13,997 nucleotides of DNA from Mucidula mucida. Taxonomy: Eukaryota; Basidiomycota; Agaricomycetes; Agaricales; Physalacriaceae. Below the pieces are notes generated by a model. The model did not search any database. It was not told the origin of the DNA and saw only the letters and a list, made by a program, of their open reading frames with translations. The position numbers were made by a program, and so were the translations under genes. The DNA is taken from contig JADNYV010000860.1 of assembly GCA_015501055.1 (NCBI GenBank), positions 1-13,997 of the forward strand, written 5' to 3'. Shown piece after piece: positions 1 through 6,760 of this stretch (position 1 is its first letter; each line of letters begins with the position of its first letter).

Positions 1-348
1 GAGTGTTGTCCTTCTTCGGCTTGGCCAGTCAATGAGTTTTGTTTTGAAGAAGCTATGGCCGCACTGAGGGTGGAGGTACCAAGTTCCTAGGAATATGCAA
101 GCTCACTTTGGCAAAACTACTCTATGTGTAACGCTTACGATCAAGCCTGCTGAAAAAGGTCGGCCGGCATCTCGGCAACAACTTGTACGACAACGTGAAC
201 AACGCGTTCAGGGTTGACCATTGACGACTATGGTGTTGCATCCGTCCCTCGTCCTAACTGTCCTGGCATTGCTCTTCCCAGTTTTCATCTCATGTTGGCG
301 TCGCGGTATGCCTCATTCACACTGCAGTTGATCTAGCTCATGTTCTAG
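1..348. other. 5' part of copy A; only short open stretches
   Basis: No complete gene is visible. The frame is open from the left edge to a stop at 88-90, matching the end of a 77-codon ORF at 8525-8758 in copy B, but most A/B differences there change amino acids, so coding is doubtful. A second short open stretch, 147-224, ends in TGA and is preserved without indels in copy B (8811-8888). It reads like a protein C-terminus (LLKKVGRHLGNN..., ending FRVDH), but I recognise no family. An ATG at 230 opens a short hydrophobic peptide whose link to the F-box frame would need an unproven intron. Stops at 334 and 346 close the F-box frame upstream. Confidence 0.35.
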
Positions 349-989
349 CCAGCATCCTCGTGGTGGTCAGCAAAGAAAGTCGCGCCGCAATTATCTGCTG
401 CCCAGGACTGTAACGAGGACGTGCTGAGGCTCATTTTCGCACTTTGTACCGATTCAACTCTTGCTGCTGCAGCGAGGGTTTGCCGTACATGGACCGCACC
501 GGCGCAACGAGAGCTCTTTTCGGTTCTACCGACCGAGCGGGAGCGCCGCACAGCTGACCCCCGATGGTCAGAGATTGCTCGATCCATGGAAGGTAGTGCT
601 GTTCTTCGATCATACCTCCGCGAGCTGCGCATATCCTGTTGGAAACGAATTGGAGGCGTTGAACCCTTCCGTTGGCTTAGGTTGTTGCCTGACGAAGGAC
701 TCATATTGCTCGAGGCTACCGCAGCCCGTGACCTTGAGGCGGAGCTCAGCGCTCTAGTCCTTTCATGTCCAGCACTTCGTAACCTGCGATCTATGATTTC
801 GACGCCTGTAATTCTGGGTAATACTGCGGGTTTAGATTTGTGCTTCTCAACTCCTGCCCTGGAACATTTGGGACTGACGATTGCGGAGGACGACCTCCAA
901 GTTACCAGTTCATATCACATTAAGCCCTACAACACCATTCACCGCCTCAGCATCTGAGATATCAATTTTCTTGACGCCTCCCAGAACGT

Positions 990-997
990 AATCCGCG
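990..997. repeat. Left 8-bp target-site duplication of the hAT element
   Basis: AATCCGCG abuts the left terminus of the inserted element and recurs exactly at 2270-2277 on the right. In the sister copy without the insertion it occurs once (9653-9660). An 8-bp duplication is characteristic of the hAT superfamily. Confidence 0.93.
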
Positions 998-1014
998 TAG
1001 AGTCGGACGCGAGT
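998..1014 (+). repeat. Left terminal inverted repeat of the hAT element
   Basis: TAGAGTCGGACGCGAGT directly follows the target duplication. It pairs with the reverse complement of 2253-2269, with three mismatches (positions 6, 7 and 12). Confidence 0.9.
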
Positions 1015-1217
1015 ATAGAATAAAAAAAGTACTCACGAATAAACTCATACTCATCATGCAAGCCAAGAGTATACTCGCACGTGAGTAGAGTAGAGTCTAG
1101 AGTCTATGGTGAGTCTAGAGTTTCAGTTTGGGGCCACGAATACTCGATAGACTCATACTCATAAATATTCGTGAATACTCATGAGTATTCTTATATTCGT
1201 GAGTATTCGTGAGTATT
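1011..1217. repeat. Left subterminal repeat array of the hAT element
   Basis: This stretch is packed with variants of GAGTATAC, ACTCATACTC and ATTCGTGAGTATTC in both orientations, with two adjacent ATTCGTGAGT units near the inner end. In hAT elements such subterminal words bind the transposase. The left array is AT-rich and has no CTCGAG, unlike the right array. Confidence 0.8.
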
Positions 1218-1229
1218 CAGCTCCTAATA

Positions 1230-1340
1230 TATATTTTTTGAACAAAATGAACCCCGTGAGCATTGAACCCACGGAGCTCAGCCATTTCTGTGCATCAGCA
1301 CAACAACGAGTATAACCACTGCGCCAAAAGGGCATATTCA
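1230..1340 (-). repeat. tRNA-like, possibly SINE-derived segment nested in the hAT element
   Basis: Read on the minus strand, this stretch has a perfect Pol III A-box word TGGCGCAGTGG (1316-1326). About 46 nt later comes a B-box-like GGTTCAATGC (1260-1269) within a 5-bp stem and 7-nt loop like a T-arm (1256-1272: GTGGG, TTCAATG, CTCAC). An A/T-rich tail (AAAAAATATATATTA) follows. The two ends do not form a convincing acceptor stem and the anticodon arm is irregular, so it is not a functional tRNA. A decayed tRNA gene or the head of a tRNA-derived SINE fits best. Confidence 0.45.
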
Positions 1341-1379
1341 TTATACAATTTCAGTCCAGATCACACATAATTAGGTAAA

Positions 1380-2012
1380 ATGCCATTAGCAAAAAAAGGT
1401 CTTGTCGTCTCCAAACGACGACACAATCTCGCTGCGGACTCAATTCGAGAGACCACGATACTTGGACAGTGGCTTGCCATTGAGGATCTTGTCCCCGAGC
1501 AGAAGATTGCGAAGTTCTTGCACAATCGGAAGTTACGGAAGAAGGATTTGAATGAGGACCTCTCGACCGACTGGACGGATTCGGATGCAGACGCAGACGG
1601 AGGTGACGATTCCTCGGAGGATGCTGCACCGATGGATGTTTCCGATTCAGAGGTGGAGGTTGTCGAGGAGGTTGTCGAGGAGGATGAGGTTGTCGAGGAG
1701 GACGAGGTGGTTGACGAGGATGAGGTGGTTGACGAGGATGGGGATGATGTTGAGGAGAACTTGTGGACCAAGAGGAAGGGGAAGGGCAAGGCTGTTGCAC
1801 AGTCGGAGGAGATGGACTTTTCTGATTTCCGCGATGGTATGGATCCTGTCTCAGAGTTTGACACGGGTCATGATGGTGATGTTGAGATTGACGATGATGA
1901 CGATGATCTCTATGAAACGATTGAGCAGGTAGTTTTGGTTCGACGGCGCAAGCCTGCTTCTTCACCTCAGGATACTACTGATATGGATGCTACTGATATG
2001 GATATAACTTGA
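1380..2012 (+). CDS. Acidic ORF inside the hAT element; C-terminal transposase remnant
   Basis: This open frame encodes 210 residues and starts at ATG 1380, just after an in-frame TAA at 1368-1370. Residues about 6-45 (LVVSKRRHNLAADSIRET, then LGQWL... and LVPE) match the pattern at the C-terminal end of fungal hAT transposases, where a serine/arginine-rich turn and conserved RxNL are followed by a Trp-containing helix. The rest is strongly acidic: an Asp/Glu/Val region at about residues 90-120, coded by an 18-bp tandem repeat, then a basic patch (KRKGKGK), more Asp runs, and a final repeated TDMDATDMD. The upstream catalytic core is absent, so this is probably a leftover of an internally deleted transposase gene. 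Whether it is transcribed is unknown. Confidence 0.5.
   Translation: MPLAKKGLVVSKRRHNLAADSIRETTILGQWLAIEDLVPEQKIAKFLHNRKLRKKDLNEDLSTDWTDSDADADGGDDSSEDAAPMDVSDSEVEVVEEVVEEDEVVEEDEVVDEDEVVDEDGDDVEENLWTKRKGKGKAVAQSEEMDFSDFRDGMDPVSEFDTGHDGDVEIDDDDDDLYETIEQVVLVRRRKPASSPQDTTDMDATDMDIT
1668..1739 (+). repeat. Four 18-bp tandem repeats in the acidic ORF
   Basis: Units start at 1668, 1686, 1704 and 1722. The first two are GAGGTTGTCGAGGAGGA(T/C); the last two are GAGGTGGTTGACGAGGAT and identical to each other. Each encodes a six-residue EVV(E/D)ED module, so length changes here keep the frame. Confidence 0.85.
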
Positions 2013-2075
2013 TACACTTACGACCTACTTACTTTAATCTTCACTGTCTTTATGTTTGAATTTGCTTGCTGATAC

Positions 2076-2252
2076 GTGAGTATACTCGAGTATACTCGGA
2101 TCGTACTCGAGTACTCGAATACTCGAGACTCATGAAGTACTCTCGAGTAGAGTAGATATTCGAGTAGAGTCTCGAGTGAAGACTCGAGTCTTGAGTATTG
2201 GGTTTGAGGTAAGAGTTACTCATACGATGAGTCCGAATATACTCGAGTATGG
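2076..2252. repeat. Right subterminal repeat array of the hAT element
   Basis: The array has seven CTCGAG cores, mostly in the palindromic context ACTCGAGT, interspersed with GAGTATACTC and GTAGAGTAG words. Together with the left array it frames the element and probably served as transposase-binding DNA. Confidence 0.8.
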
Positions 2253-2269
2253 ACTCGTGTCCATCTCTA
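2253..2269 (-). repeat. Right terminal inverted repeat of the hAT element
   Basis: Reverse complement reads TAGAGATGGACACGAGT, matching the left terminus at 14 of 17 positions; it is followed immediately by the right target duplication. Confidence 0.9.
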
Positions 2270-2277
2270 AATCCGCG
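2270..2277. repeat. Right 8-bp target-site duplication
   Basis: AATCCGCG, identical to 990-997. Removing the element plus one copy restores the arrangement seen in copy B. Confidence 0.93.
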
Positions 2278-2849
2278 CTTGCACAAATGGTCTCCAGCGT
2301 TTAGATCTGGATGTATGCAGGATGAAGAAATATTCTGACTTGAGCGGCATCTTATGCAATCTCCCACAGCTCACTCATCTCTATCTTGCGTGGTCTGAAG
2401 AGCCAGACACTGTGGTCCCTTTCCTTGACCAGTTGGTCCAACTCCTTCTGAATTTGCGCTATTTGCGCGCTGGATCCTGCCTTTACACTGCCGCCTTCTT
2501 CACAAACCTCCCACCTGCCCTCAAAATTCTACATCTGTTATATTGCCCACATGATATTGAAGGAGCTTATCTGATTGAAACTGTAATCACTGAAGCTTCG
2601 TTTCCCGTTAACACTGCAATTGCTGGCTTCAGCGCACACACAATGCTGAAGGAAGTTTTTCTTGGTCCCCATGGTTGTCCAGCACCACACCGTTCATTCC
2701 AGAGCCTTCATGAAGCATGCACTTCATTGGAAATCGTCCTGCACACTGTGCCCCGATCGTTCTCATCTGAATGTACCTTCTTCCGATCCTGATTGTGCTT
2801 GCACCACTTCATTTCGTGTTCATGTCTATCCTATGTACCCATACAACAC

Positions 2850-2856
2850 TATAAAG
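2850..2856 (+). promoter_or_regulatory. TATA-like box before amidoligase copy A
   Basis: TATAAAG lies 101 bp into the gap that follows nothing else but the F-box stop at 2792, and 38 bp before the amidoligase ATG at 2894. The same word is kept in copy B at 10223-10229. This suggests the amidoligase once had its own promoter rather than being read through from the F-box gene. Confidence 0.4.
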
Positions 2857-2893
2857 ATGTTCATCCGGCGTCACCGCCTTCAGCTCCGAAAAC

Positions 2894-3883
2894 ATGTCCA
2901 CTCGGAACTTTTCTACGATTCATCTCTCCTTTGGTATCAAACTGGAGGGACTCGTTGTTCAGTGCTTCTCTCCCCAGCACAATAACCCAAAGGTCCAAGA
3001 GGCCTTGGCCAACACTGTCTGCAGCGGTATTCCAGGTTGCCTCTTTTACTGGTGCCAACGCCCCGACTCAGACTATACCTCATGGTCTATCGTGCAGGAC
3101 ACGTCTCTCCAACCACCCCCATCTCCTCCGCTCTCCGTTGGCATTGAGCTTGTCTCTCATATTTTAAATGACGGCACAGGTGATCGGTGTTTCGTGGGCA
3201 AAGAACGCTCCGCCTGGATGACTTAAGATAGACGCTGTTGGACGGGTGATTGCAGCACTGGGGATGGCGAAGGATGCTATAGAGGTTTGTGGAGGCCAAG
3301 GCACTGGCTTTCACGTTCATGTTGGAATATGCAATACCAGCAACAACGACTCATACACCCTTGAAGACCTCCAAAAAATTGCAATGGTGGTCTTGCATTA
3401 TGAGGGTACACTGTAATTTGCCCCATGTAACTGCACCCTCAGCACATTCCTCATTTAGAGCAAATTGATGATCTTCATCCCCCGCACCGTCAGAGAGCAG
3501 ACAATCCTTACATTGCCTCAAACACACACGGGATGGAAGCCGCGAGTGGTACAGTGAGCACGGTGCATGACAGATTAGATGCAATTCTTCAGTGTGTCAA
3601 TATTTTCAACCTCATCCGACTCTTCAATCCGCCTTGGCCAGGTCGCAATGATGATCCAGCTCGGGCATGCCACTACTATAAATACAACTTTACCAGTCTG
3701 TGTACCTTGCATACTATCGAGTTTCGTCAACATAACGGAACTTTTGATCCTCAGAAGATCAAGGAGACCATTGTGTTTTATCTGACCTTCGTCAGGTCGT
3801 GCTTGGTGCGCCGGCTCAATGAGCTGTGTTGGCTGGACAACGGTAGCGAACCCATTCACACGTTTGTTAAGGTTATTATGTGA
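2894..3883 (+). pseudogene. Amidoligase-family gene, copy A, decayed
   Basis: The product resembles fungal members of the amidoligase family (Pfam PF12224; ATP-dependent amide-bond-forming enzymes related to glutamine synthetase). The ATG at 2894 is in frame with the N-terminal motif, which reads FGIKLEGLV here and FGIELEGLV in copy B; the lost Glu lies in a conserved family motif. Then follow SWSIVQDTS, GIELVS, FHVHVGI and, after a 53-bp intron (3406-3458), IDDLHPPHR, YYKYNFTSL and TIEFRQ. Lesions: a one-base insertion near 3225 creates TAA (3225-3227) in the first exon, and another near 3825 replaces the C-terminus. Elsewhere the frames are open and the intron is intact, so decay seems fairly recent. 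Confidence 0.75.
3406..3458 (+). other. Intron in amidoligase copy A
   Basis: GTACACTG...CATTTAG, 53 bp, interrupts a glycine/glutamate codon between LHYEG and QIDDLHPPHR. Position and length match the intron in copy B (10775-10827). Removing it joins two open frames that read as one family domain. Confidence 0.8.
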
Positions 3884-4117
3884 TTTCAAGTTGTCTTTAT
3901 TATACCCTCAGATCTCATCCCCAGTGAAAAGGGCCTGAATTGATCGATGATTCTGTACATTTTCCTATGACTGCCATGATCTCTCATAATTATCCCAATT
4001 CCTGTATGATCACGGGCCAGAACAACACCCCAGAAGACTCAAATGACGACTGTTTCAGTCAACTTGCATTCACTTTGATAGTAAATCTGGGAATTGATTT
4101 TGTTTTGTCTGACAAGA
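3884..4117. other. 3' tail of the duplicated amidoligase unit, copy A
   Basis: No recognisable coding. It probably covers a final short intron, the last codons and the 3' untranslated region. It is almost identical to 11250-11484 in copy B (about two differences by eye), far closer than the coding region before it. Confidence 0.6.
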
Positions 4118-5014
4118 AAGTATCGCTCTCAAAAATTTCCGGTTGCAAAGGCATGTTTCGGCTGCATCCACTCTTCGTTCCAACTTCACTTTGTCAGCAT
4201 TTTGCGGTCGTATCAAAGTAATCTCGACGTCATGGTGTCTTGCCTCCTGCCATCACTGCACCAGCACCTTTGCGCCGACATTGCCTCTTCAAAGTGATGA
4301 GACACTCAACCGCTCTGCTCTTTCGTCTCATCCCATGGGGTCTAGAAGCGTACTATATTGCCGATGTTGGTGAGCACTGGACATCCGTCAATACTATCCT
4401 CGAGCCACATGAAATCTGTATCTCGGAAGAGATTGTTGAGGTACAGAGATATCGATATAGCTTACCTGGGTGCGAACTATCTGATCATTGACGGCGAGTG
4501 AACCTGAGATCCACGCACCTAAGCGCTACCCAGTTAGAGGATGATACAGTAACCCTCGAGATTGCTTACACCGGTGACCAAGTCGAGTCAACTGAAGCAC
4601 AACGTAATAGGAACACCCCTTCAACATAACACTGTCAACTTCTGATATCAAAGATCCGTACGCGCCACTCGACCGAGCTACACCGTAACGTGAATACGGC
4701 GTCAGTTACAATGATTCGTTCAAGTACCTCAGACTATGCCATTCTATGAGTCACAGTGACACTGACTCTTATCGCGGCTGTCTCAAGGTCAATAGCAGAA
4801 TCACCAACAGTGAGATCAGCATCAGTATCAGTATCAGCACGTCCCGAGAGCTGTCCAATTTGGGTTTCGAAAGCTCCAGGTGGGCGCATCAATTGCGCTA
4901 CCGCACCCTCCCGTCCTAAAACAGCGAACAATGACGCCGTCACGTGTACGGTGTGGACGCTAAATGCTGTTTTTGGGCGAGTCATTCACCACCATCATCA
5001 CCGACACACAAACG
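4118..5014. other. Unique sequence with no clear gene
   Basis: The stretch starts exactly where copy A's similarity to copy B ends. An open frame at 4240-4491 (83 codons) has a protein-like second half (LIPWGLEAYYIADVGEHW) but matches no family I know, and no supporting splice or promoter pattern is evident. 4500-4930 has no open frame of note, only a short CAGTAT-type repeat near 4812-4840. 4930-5014 is probably the promoter and 5' leader of the next gene. Confidence 0.5.
4941..4946. promoter_or_regulatory. CACGTG element upstream of the zinc-site gene
   Basis: CACGTG, within GTCACGTGTAC, lies 69 bp before the ATG at 5015. This is the E-box core bound by bHLH factors of the Cbf1/Pho4 type in fungi; regulation here is inferred from the motif alone. 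Confidence 0.3.
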
Positions 5015-5883
5015 ATGGTGCCATATCATCCCAGACCTCTCGTTCGAGAGGCCGCTTTCTACGCTCCAAGGATAGGGCCCTCGCCCTACAAGCAACCCAG
5101 GCCTCTGCAACGTGAGCCTGCTCATTACCCGCTCCCCATCAACAGCCCACCCCAGTTCCCACAATTCCAGAGCATTGGGCAGGGCACGCTCAAGCGCCAG
5201 CCGGCGATGTATAACGTTATCCCTCCAGAACAACAGCGCTCCCGAATTCCCATACCGATTTATGCACAGGCTGTCGCTCCGCGCCCACAGATTTACCGTG
5301 CGACTCAACCTGCAAGTATGGCGGCCATTTATGTGGTCCCGAGGAGCGTCTACATCGAAGAAGAGAAAAGAGTGCGCTTTGGGGGCTGGACGGACCAGAA
5401 GATGAGGAGAAGTAGTGGGAGCGGACGCCGACACCATGTAAAGTCTATCTTGAAGTACGTGTCTCCTAGCTTTGATGAACATATGTTGGAACTGACGATT
5501 TCTTTTATAGGACGCCACATATCGCTCCGCGTCAACCGCGCCAGCTCCTCAAACCGGGGGAGAGATTACATAAAGATAGATCATCGTTATCATTGTACCC
5601 ATCCTTGGGATCCAGCACAAAGGTCGTACTCAAGGGCCATCACAAGTCGGCGAGCTCCGGGTCGTTCACTACGAGCTACTGGATGCGAGTCGATCGATGG
5701 ATAGATCAGAGATCCGTGCGACCTGGACGTGGCTCCGTGACGTGCAGAGGATGCCAAGTGAGAGTGCGCATGTCGCTGGAGCAGAGCAGCTTGGAGAGGA
5801 TGCAGAAGTGGAAGGAACACAAGAGAGAGTGCGAAGCGATTACGAAGGCTGTAAAGAGGGAGCAGCTGGAGATGTCGTTGTGA
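5015..5883 (+). CDS. Hypothetical protein with C-terminal CxxC/HxxxC zinc-site motif
   Basis: This two-exon gene (5015-5454 and 5511-5883) encodes 270 residues. The first half is rich in Pro, Arg, Gln and Tyr and probably disordered. A basic KRVRF stretch (residues 118-122) fits the RVxF docking motif for protein phosphatase 1, and HVKSILK follows shortly before the splice. The C-terminal 50 residues carry C225-x2-C228-x21-H250-x3-C254 with a Trp and basic residues before the His. I recognise that spacing from small basidiomycete proteins as a likely zinc-binding module, function unknown. I chose ATG 5015 (context AAACGATGG) over the in-frame ATG 4964, whose extra 17 residues lack character. 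The gene points toward, and converges on, the minus-strand gene ending at 6243. Confidence 0.72.
5455..5510 (+). other. Intron of the zinc-site protein gene
   Basis: GTACGT...TTTTATAG, 56 bp, with a branch-point-like CTGAC at 5492-5496. It splits a lysine codon (AA|G). Without removal the frame leaves the Cys/His motif, so the intron decides the C-terminus. Confidence 0.8.
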
Positions 5884-6242
5884 TCACTATGCTTTTCGTG
5901 AAGACTGCGCTCGTTGTACATACTTGTATTTCATCACACGTATTGATTGTAACGAATGCCATTTCTGATTGGACCGATAACTCGAATGGAAACATACCCA
6001 GGACGTCAAGAAAGGAAGATTCCCTGGACCGAGTTCAGAGAGCAGGTTTAGATCTCAATGATGCTCTTCAGATGAGAAGTTTGTTTTCCAGTCATACAAC
6101 AATTCGAGGGCACAGCGTAGTAGTAGTTCCAAACTTCAACTTTCAACCAAGGAACAACGACGGCTCATAACGGGAGTCAATGGAGTAGGAGTCTTCTGTC
6201 CATCCAGGAGCAGCGGCGAGCAAGAGGGCGAGAAGTTGGAGT
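5884..6242. other. Convergent intergenic region
   Basis: This lies between the 3' ends of two converging genes. An open frame continues across part of it to 6170, but its sequence shows no domain and its 5' part is an out-of-frame reading of the zinc-site exon. Presumably two opposed 3' untranslated regions and polyadenylation signals. Confidence 0.6.
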
Positions 6243-6689
6243 CTACTCTTGAATTAGACATCCCAAGCACTGAGAAGGGCATGCGGTAGTCGACTTGGAA
6301 CACTTCTGGACGTTCATTGGTCGCTTTGGAGCCTTCAAAGGCGAGGCGATCATAGAAGAGAGACGATTTGACTTCAGGGAATCGGGCAAGGAGGAGCGAT
6401 CAAGTTGGGAGATAGACGGGCGAACAGGAGTAGTCGGCGCGGACTGGTCGTGCAATGAAGAGCGGTTGTTTGTCTATAGTGCTAGTTAGCAAGTGTAGAG
6501 TTGCTTCCAAGTATTGGTACCTACTAGAATGTAAATGCGCTTATTGTACCGCCTGGATGTCTTCCGGCGGGCAGCCAAGCAACACGCGACGGTTATTGAG
6601 AATACGAAAAAGGCGAGAAAGAAACACAACACGTAAGCCAGTGCGCGACGTTTGACTTCTGGTGCGGCATCGGGAATAACCATGGACAT
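6243..6689 (-). CDS. Small single-pass membrane protein, function unknown
   Basis: On the minus strand, exon 1 (6689-6525) and exon 2 (6473-6243) join in phase 0 to give 131 residues. Residues 1-15 are hydrophilic (MSMVIPDAAPEVKRR). They are followed by one strong membrane segment (about residues 16-40: LAYVLCFFLAFFVF...CCLAA) and then a basic patch (RRKTSRR), suggesting a tail facing the cytosol. The C-terminal 75 residues are Ser/Pro-rich (SAPTTPVRPS, LKAPKRP) and end with several Cys. The second ATG is two codons in. I do not recognise a family. The gene diverges from spt4 with only 71 bp between start codons, so they probably share a promoter. The clean branch point and acceptor support the model; expression is not shown. 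Confidence 0.55.
6474..6524 (-). other. Intron of the small membrane protein gene
   Basis: Minus strand GTAGGTACC...CACTATAG, 51 bp, with a consensus branch point GCTAACT shortly before the acceptor. A second possible donor lies four bases further in but would change the frame. Confidence 0.6.
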
Positions 6690-6760
6690 CTTGGTGGGTT
6701 TTGCAAAAGAGCGTCGCGATGATCACGTGTCCATCTACAGCTTGATCTGCAACCGCCATC
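6690..6760. promoter_or_regulatory. 71-bp bidirectional promoter between spt4 and a membrane protein gene
   Basis: This short divergent gap contains CACGTG at 6724-6729 (in GATCACGTGTCC), a possible bHLH site, and no TATA box. Both start codons lie within about 40 bp of that element. Confidence 0.45.

Larger units (their letters stand above)
998..2269 (+). mobile_element. hAT-type DNA transposon, internally deleted, probably non-autonomous
   Basis: The 1272-bp insertion has all the structural marks of a hAT element. It has an 8-bp target duplication and terminal inverted repeats TAGAGTCGGACGCGAGT (998-1014) and, on the opposite strand, TAGAGATGGACACGAGT (2253-2269), matching at 14 of 17 bases. 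Dense subterminal repeats built on ACTCGAGT- and GAGTATTC-like words fill 1011-1217 and 2076-2252. Internally it has a tRNA-like segment on the minus strand and one plus-strand ORF (1380-2012) that resembles the C-terminal tail of a fungal hAT transposase followed by an acidic region. No catalytic transposase core is present in 1272 bp, so mobility would have needed transposase supplied from elsewhere. The sister copy at 9653-9660 shows the site before insertion. The superfamily call is secure; the exact family is not known. Confidence 0.92.
349..2792 (+). pseudogene. F-box/LRR-like protein gene, copy A, interrupted by a transposon
   Basis: The coding frame runs from just after TAG (346-348), but no in-frame ATG is convincing. 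The N-terminal part contains NEDVLRLIFALC followed by TLAAAARVCRTW, the usual look of basidiomycete F-box proteins (F-box, then a leucine-rich region). Such proteins typically act as SCF ubiquitin-ligase substrate receptors in cytosol or nucleus; that role is inferred. The frame stops at TGA 955-957, where copy B has CGA. A hAT element then sits at 998-2269. Beyond it the leucine-rich frame resumes (2322-2792: SGILCNLPQLTHLYLAW...) and is open to its stop, with the C-terminus ...SSECTFFRS also seen in copy B. Copy A is therefore broken by a nonsense codon and an insertion, while its 3' half is better preserved than in copy B. Confidence 0.7.
1..4117 (+). repeat. Segmental duplication, copy A (direct repeat)
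   Basis: This block is collinear and in the same orientation with 8669-11484. Position 1 aligns with 8669, 421 with 9085, 2322 with 9705, and 4117 with 11484. The left end is cut by the window edge, so the true left boundary is unknown. The right boundary is sharp: both copies share gacaaga and then diverge completely. Copy A is longer only because of the 1272-bp transposon at 998-2269, which copy B lacks. It carries an F-box-like pseudogene and an amidoligase pseudogene. Identity is uneven: almost no differences at about 225-716 and 3840-4117, but several percent at 1-224 and 2280-3840. Confidence 0.95.

Noticed and set aside
230..366. Hydrophobic first exon (MVLHPSLVLTVLALL) spliced into the F-box frame
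   Set aside because: A GTATGC donor and an acceptor near 383 could make it work in frame, but a membrane-like start is unusual for an F-box protein and no good branch point is seen.
1256..1330. A functional tRNA gene on the minus strand
   Set aside because: A and B boxes are present, but the acceptor stem does not pair and the anticodon arm is irregular; reported only as tRNA-like.
1351..1965. His/Pro-rich and Ser/Thr-rich minus-strand ORFs in the hAT element
   Set aside because: They are antisense readings of the Asp/Glu codon repeats of the acidic ORF; low complexity makes long open frames easy.
1011..2252. Clustered short repeats that could suggest a CRISPR-like array
   Set aside because: Units are irregular, unspaced and palindromic, sit at both ends of a transposon, and the genome is clearly eukaryotic.
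4982..5518. 178-codon minus-strand ORF
   Set aside because: Antisense to exon 1 of the zinc-site gene, covers its splice donor, and shows no domain.
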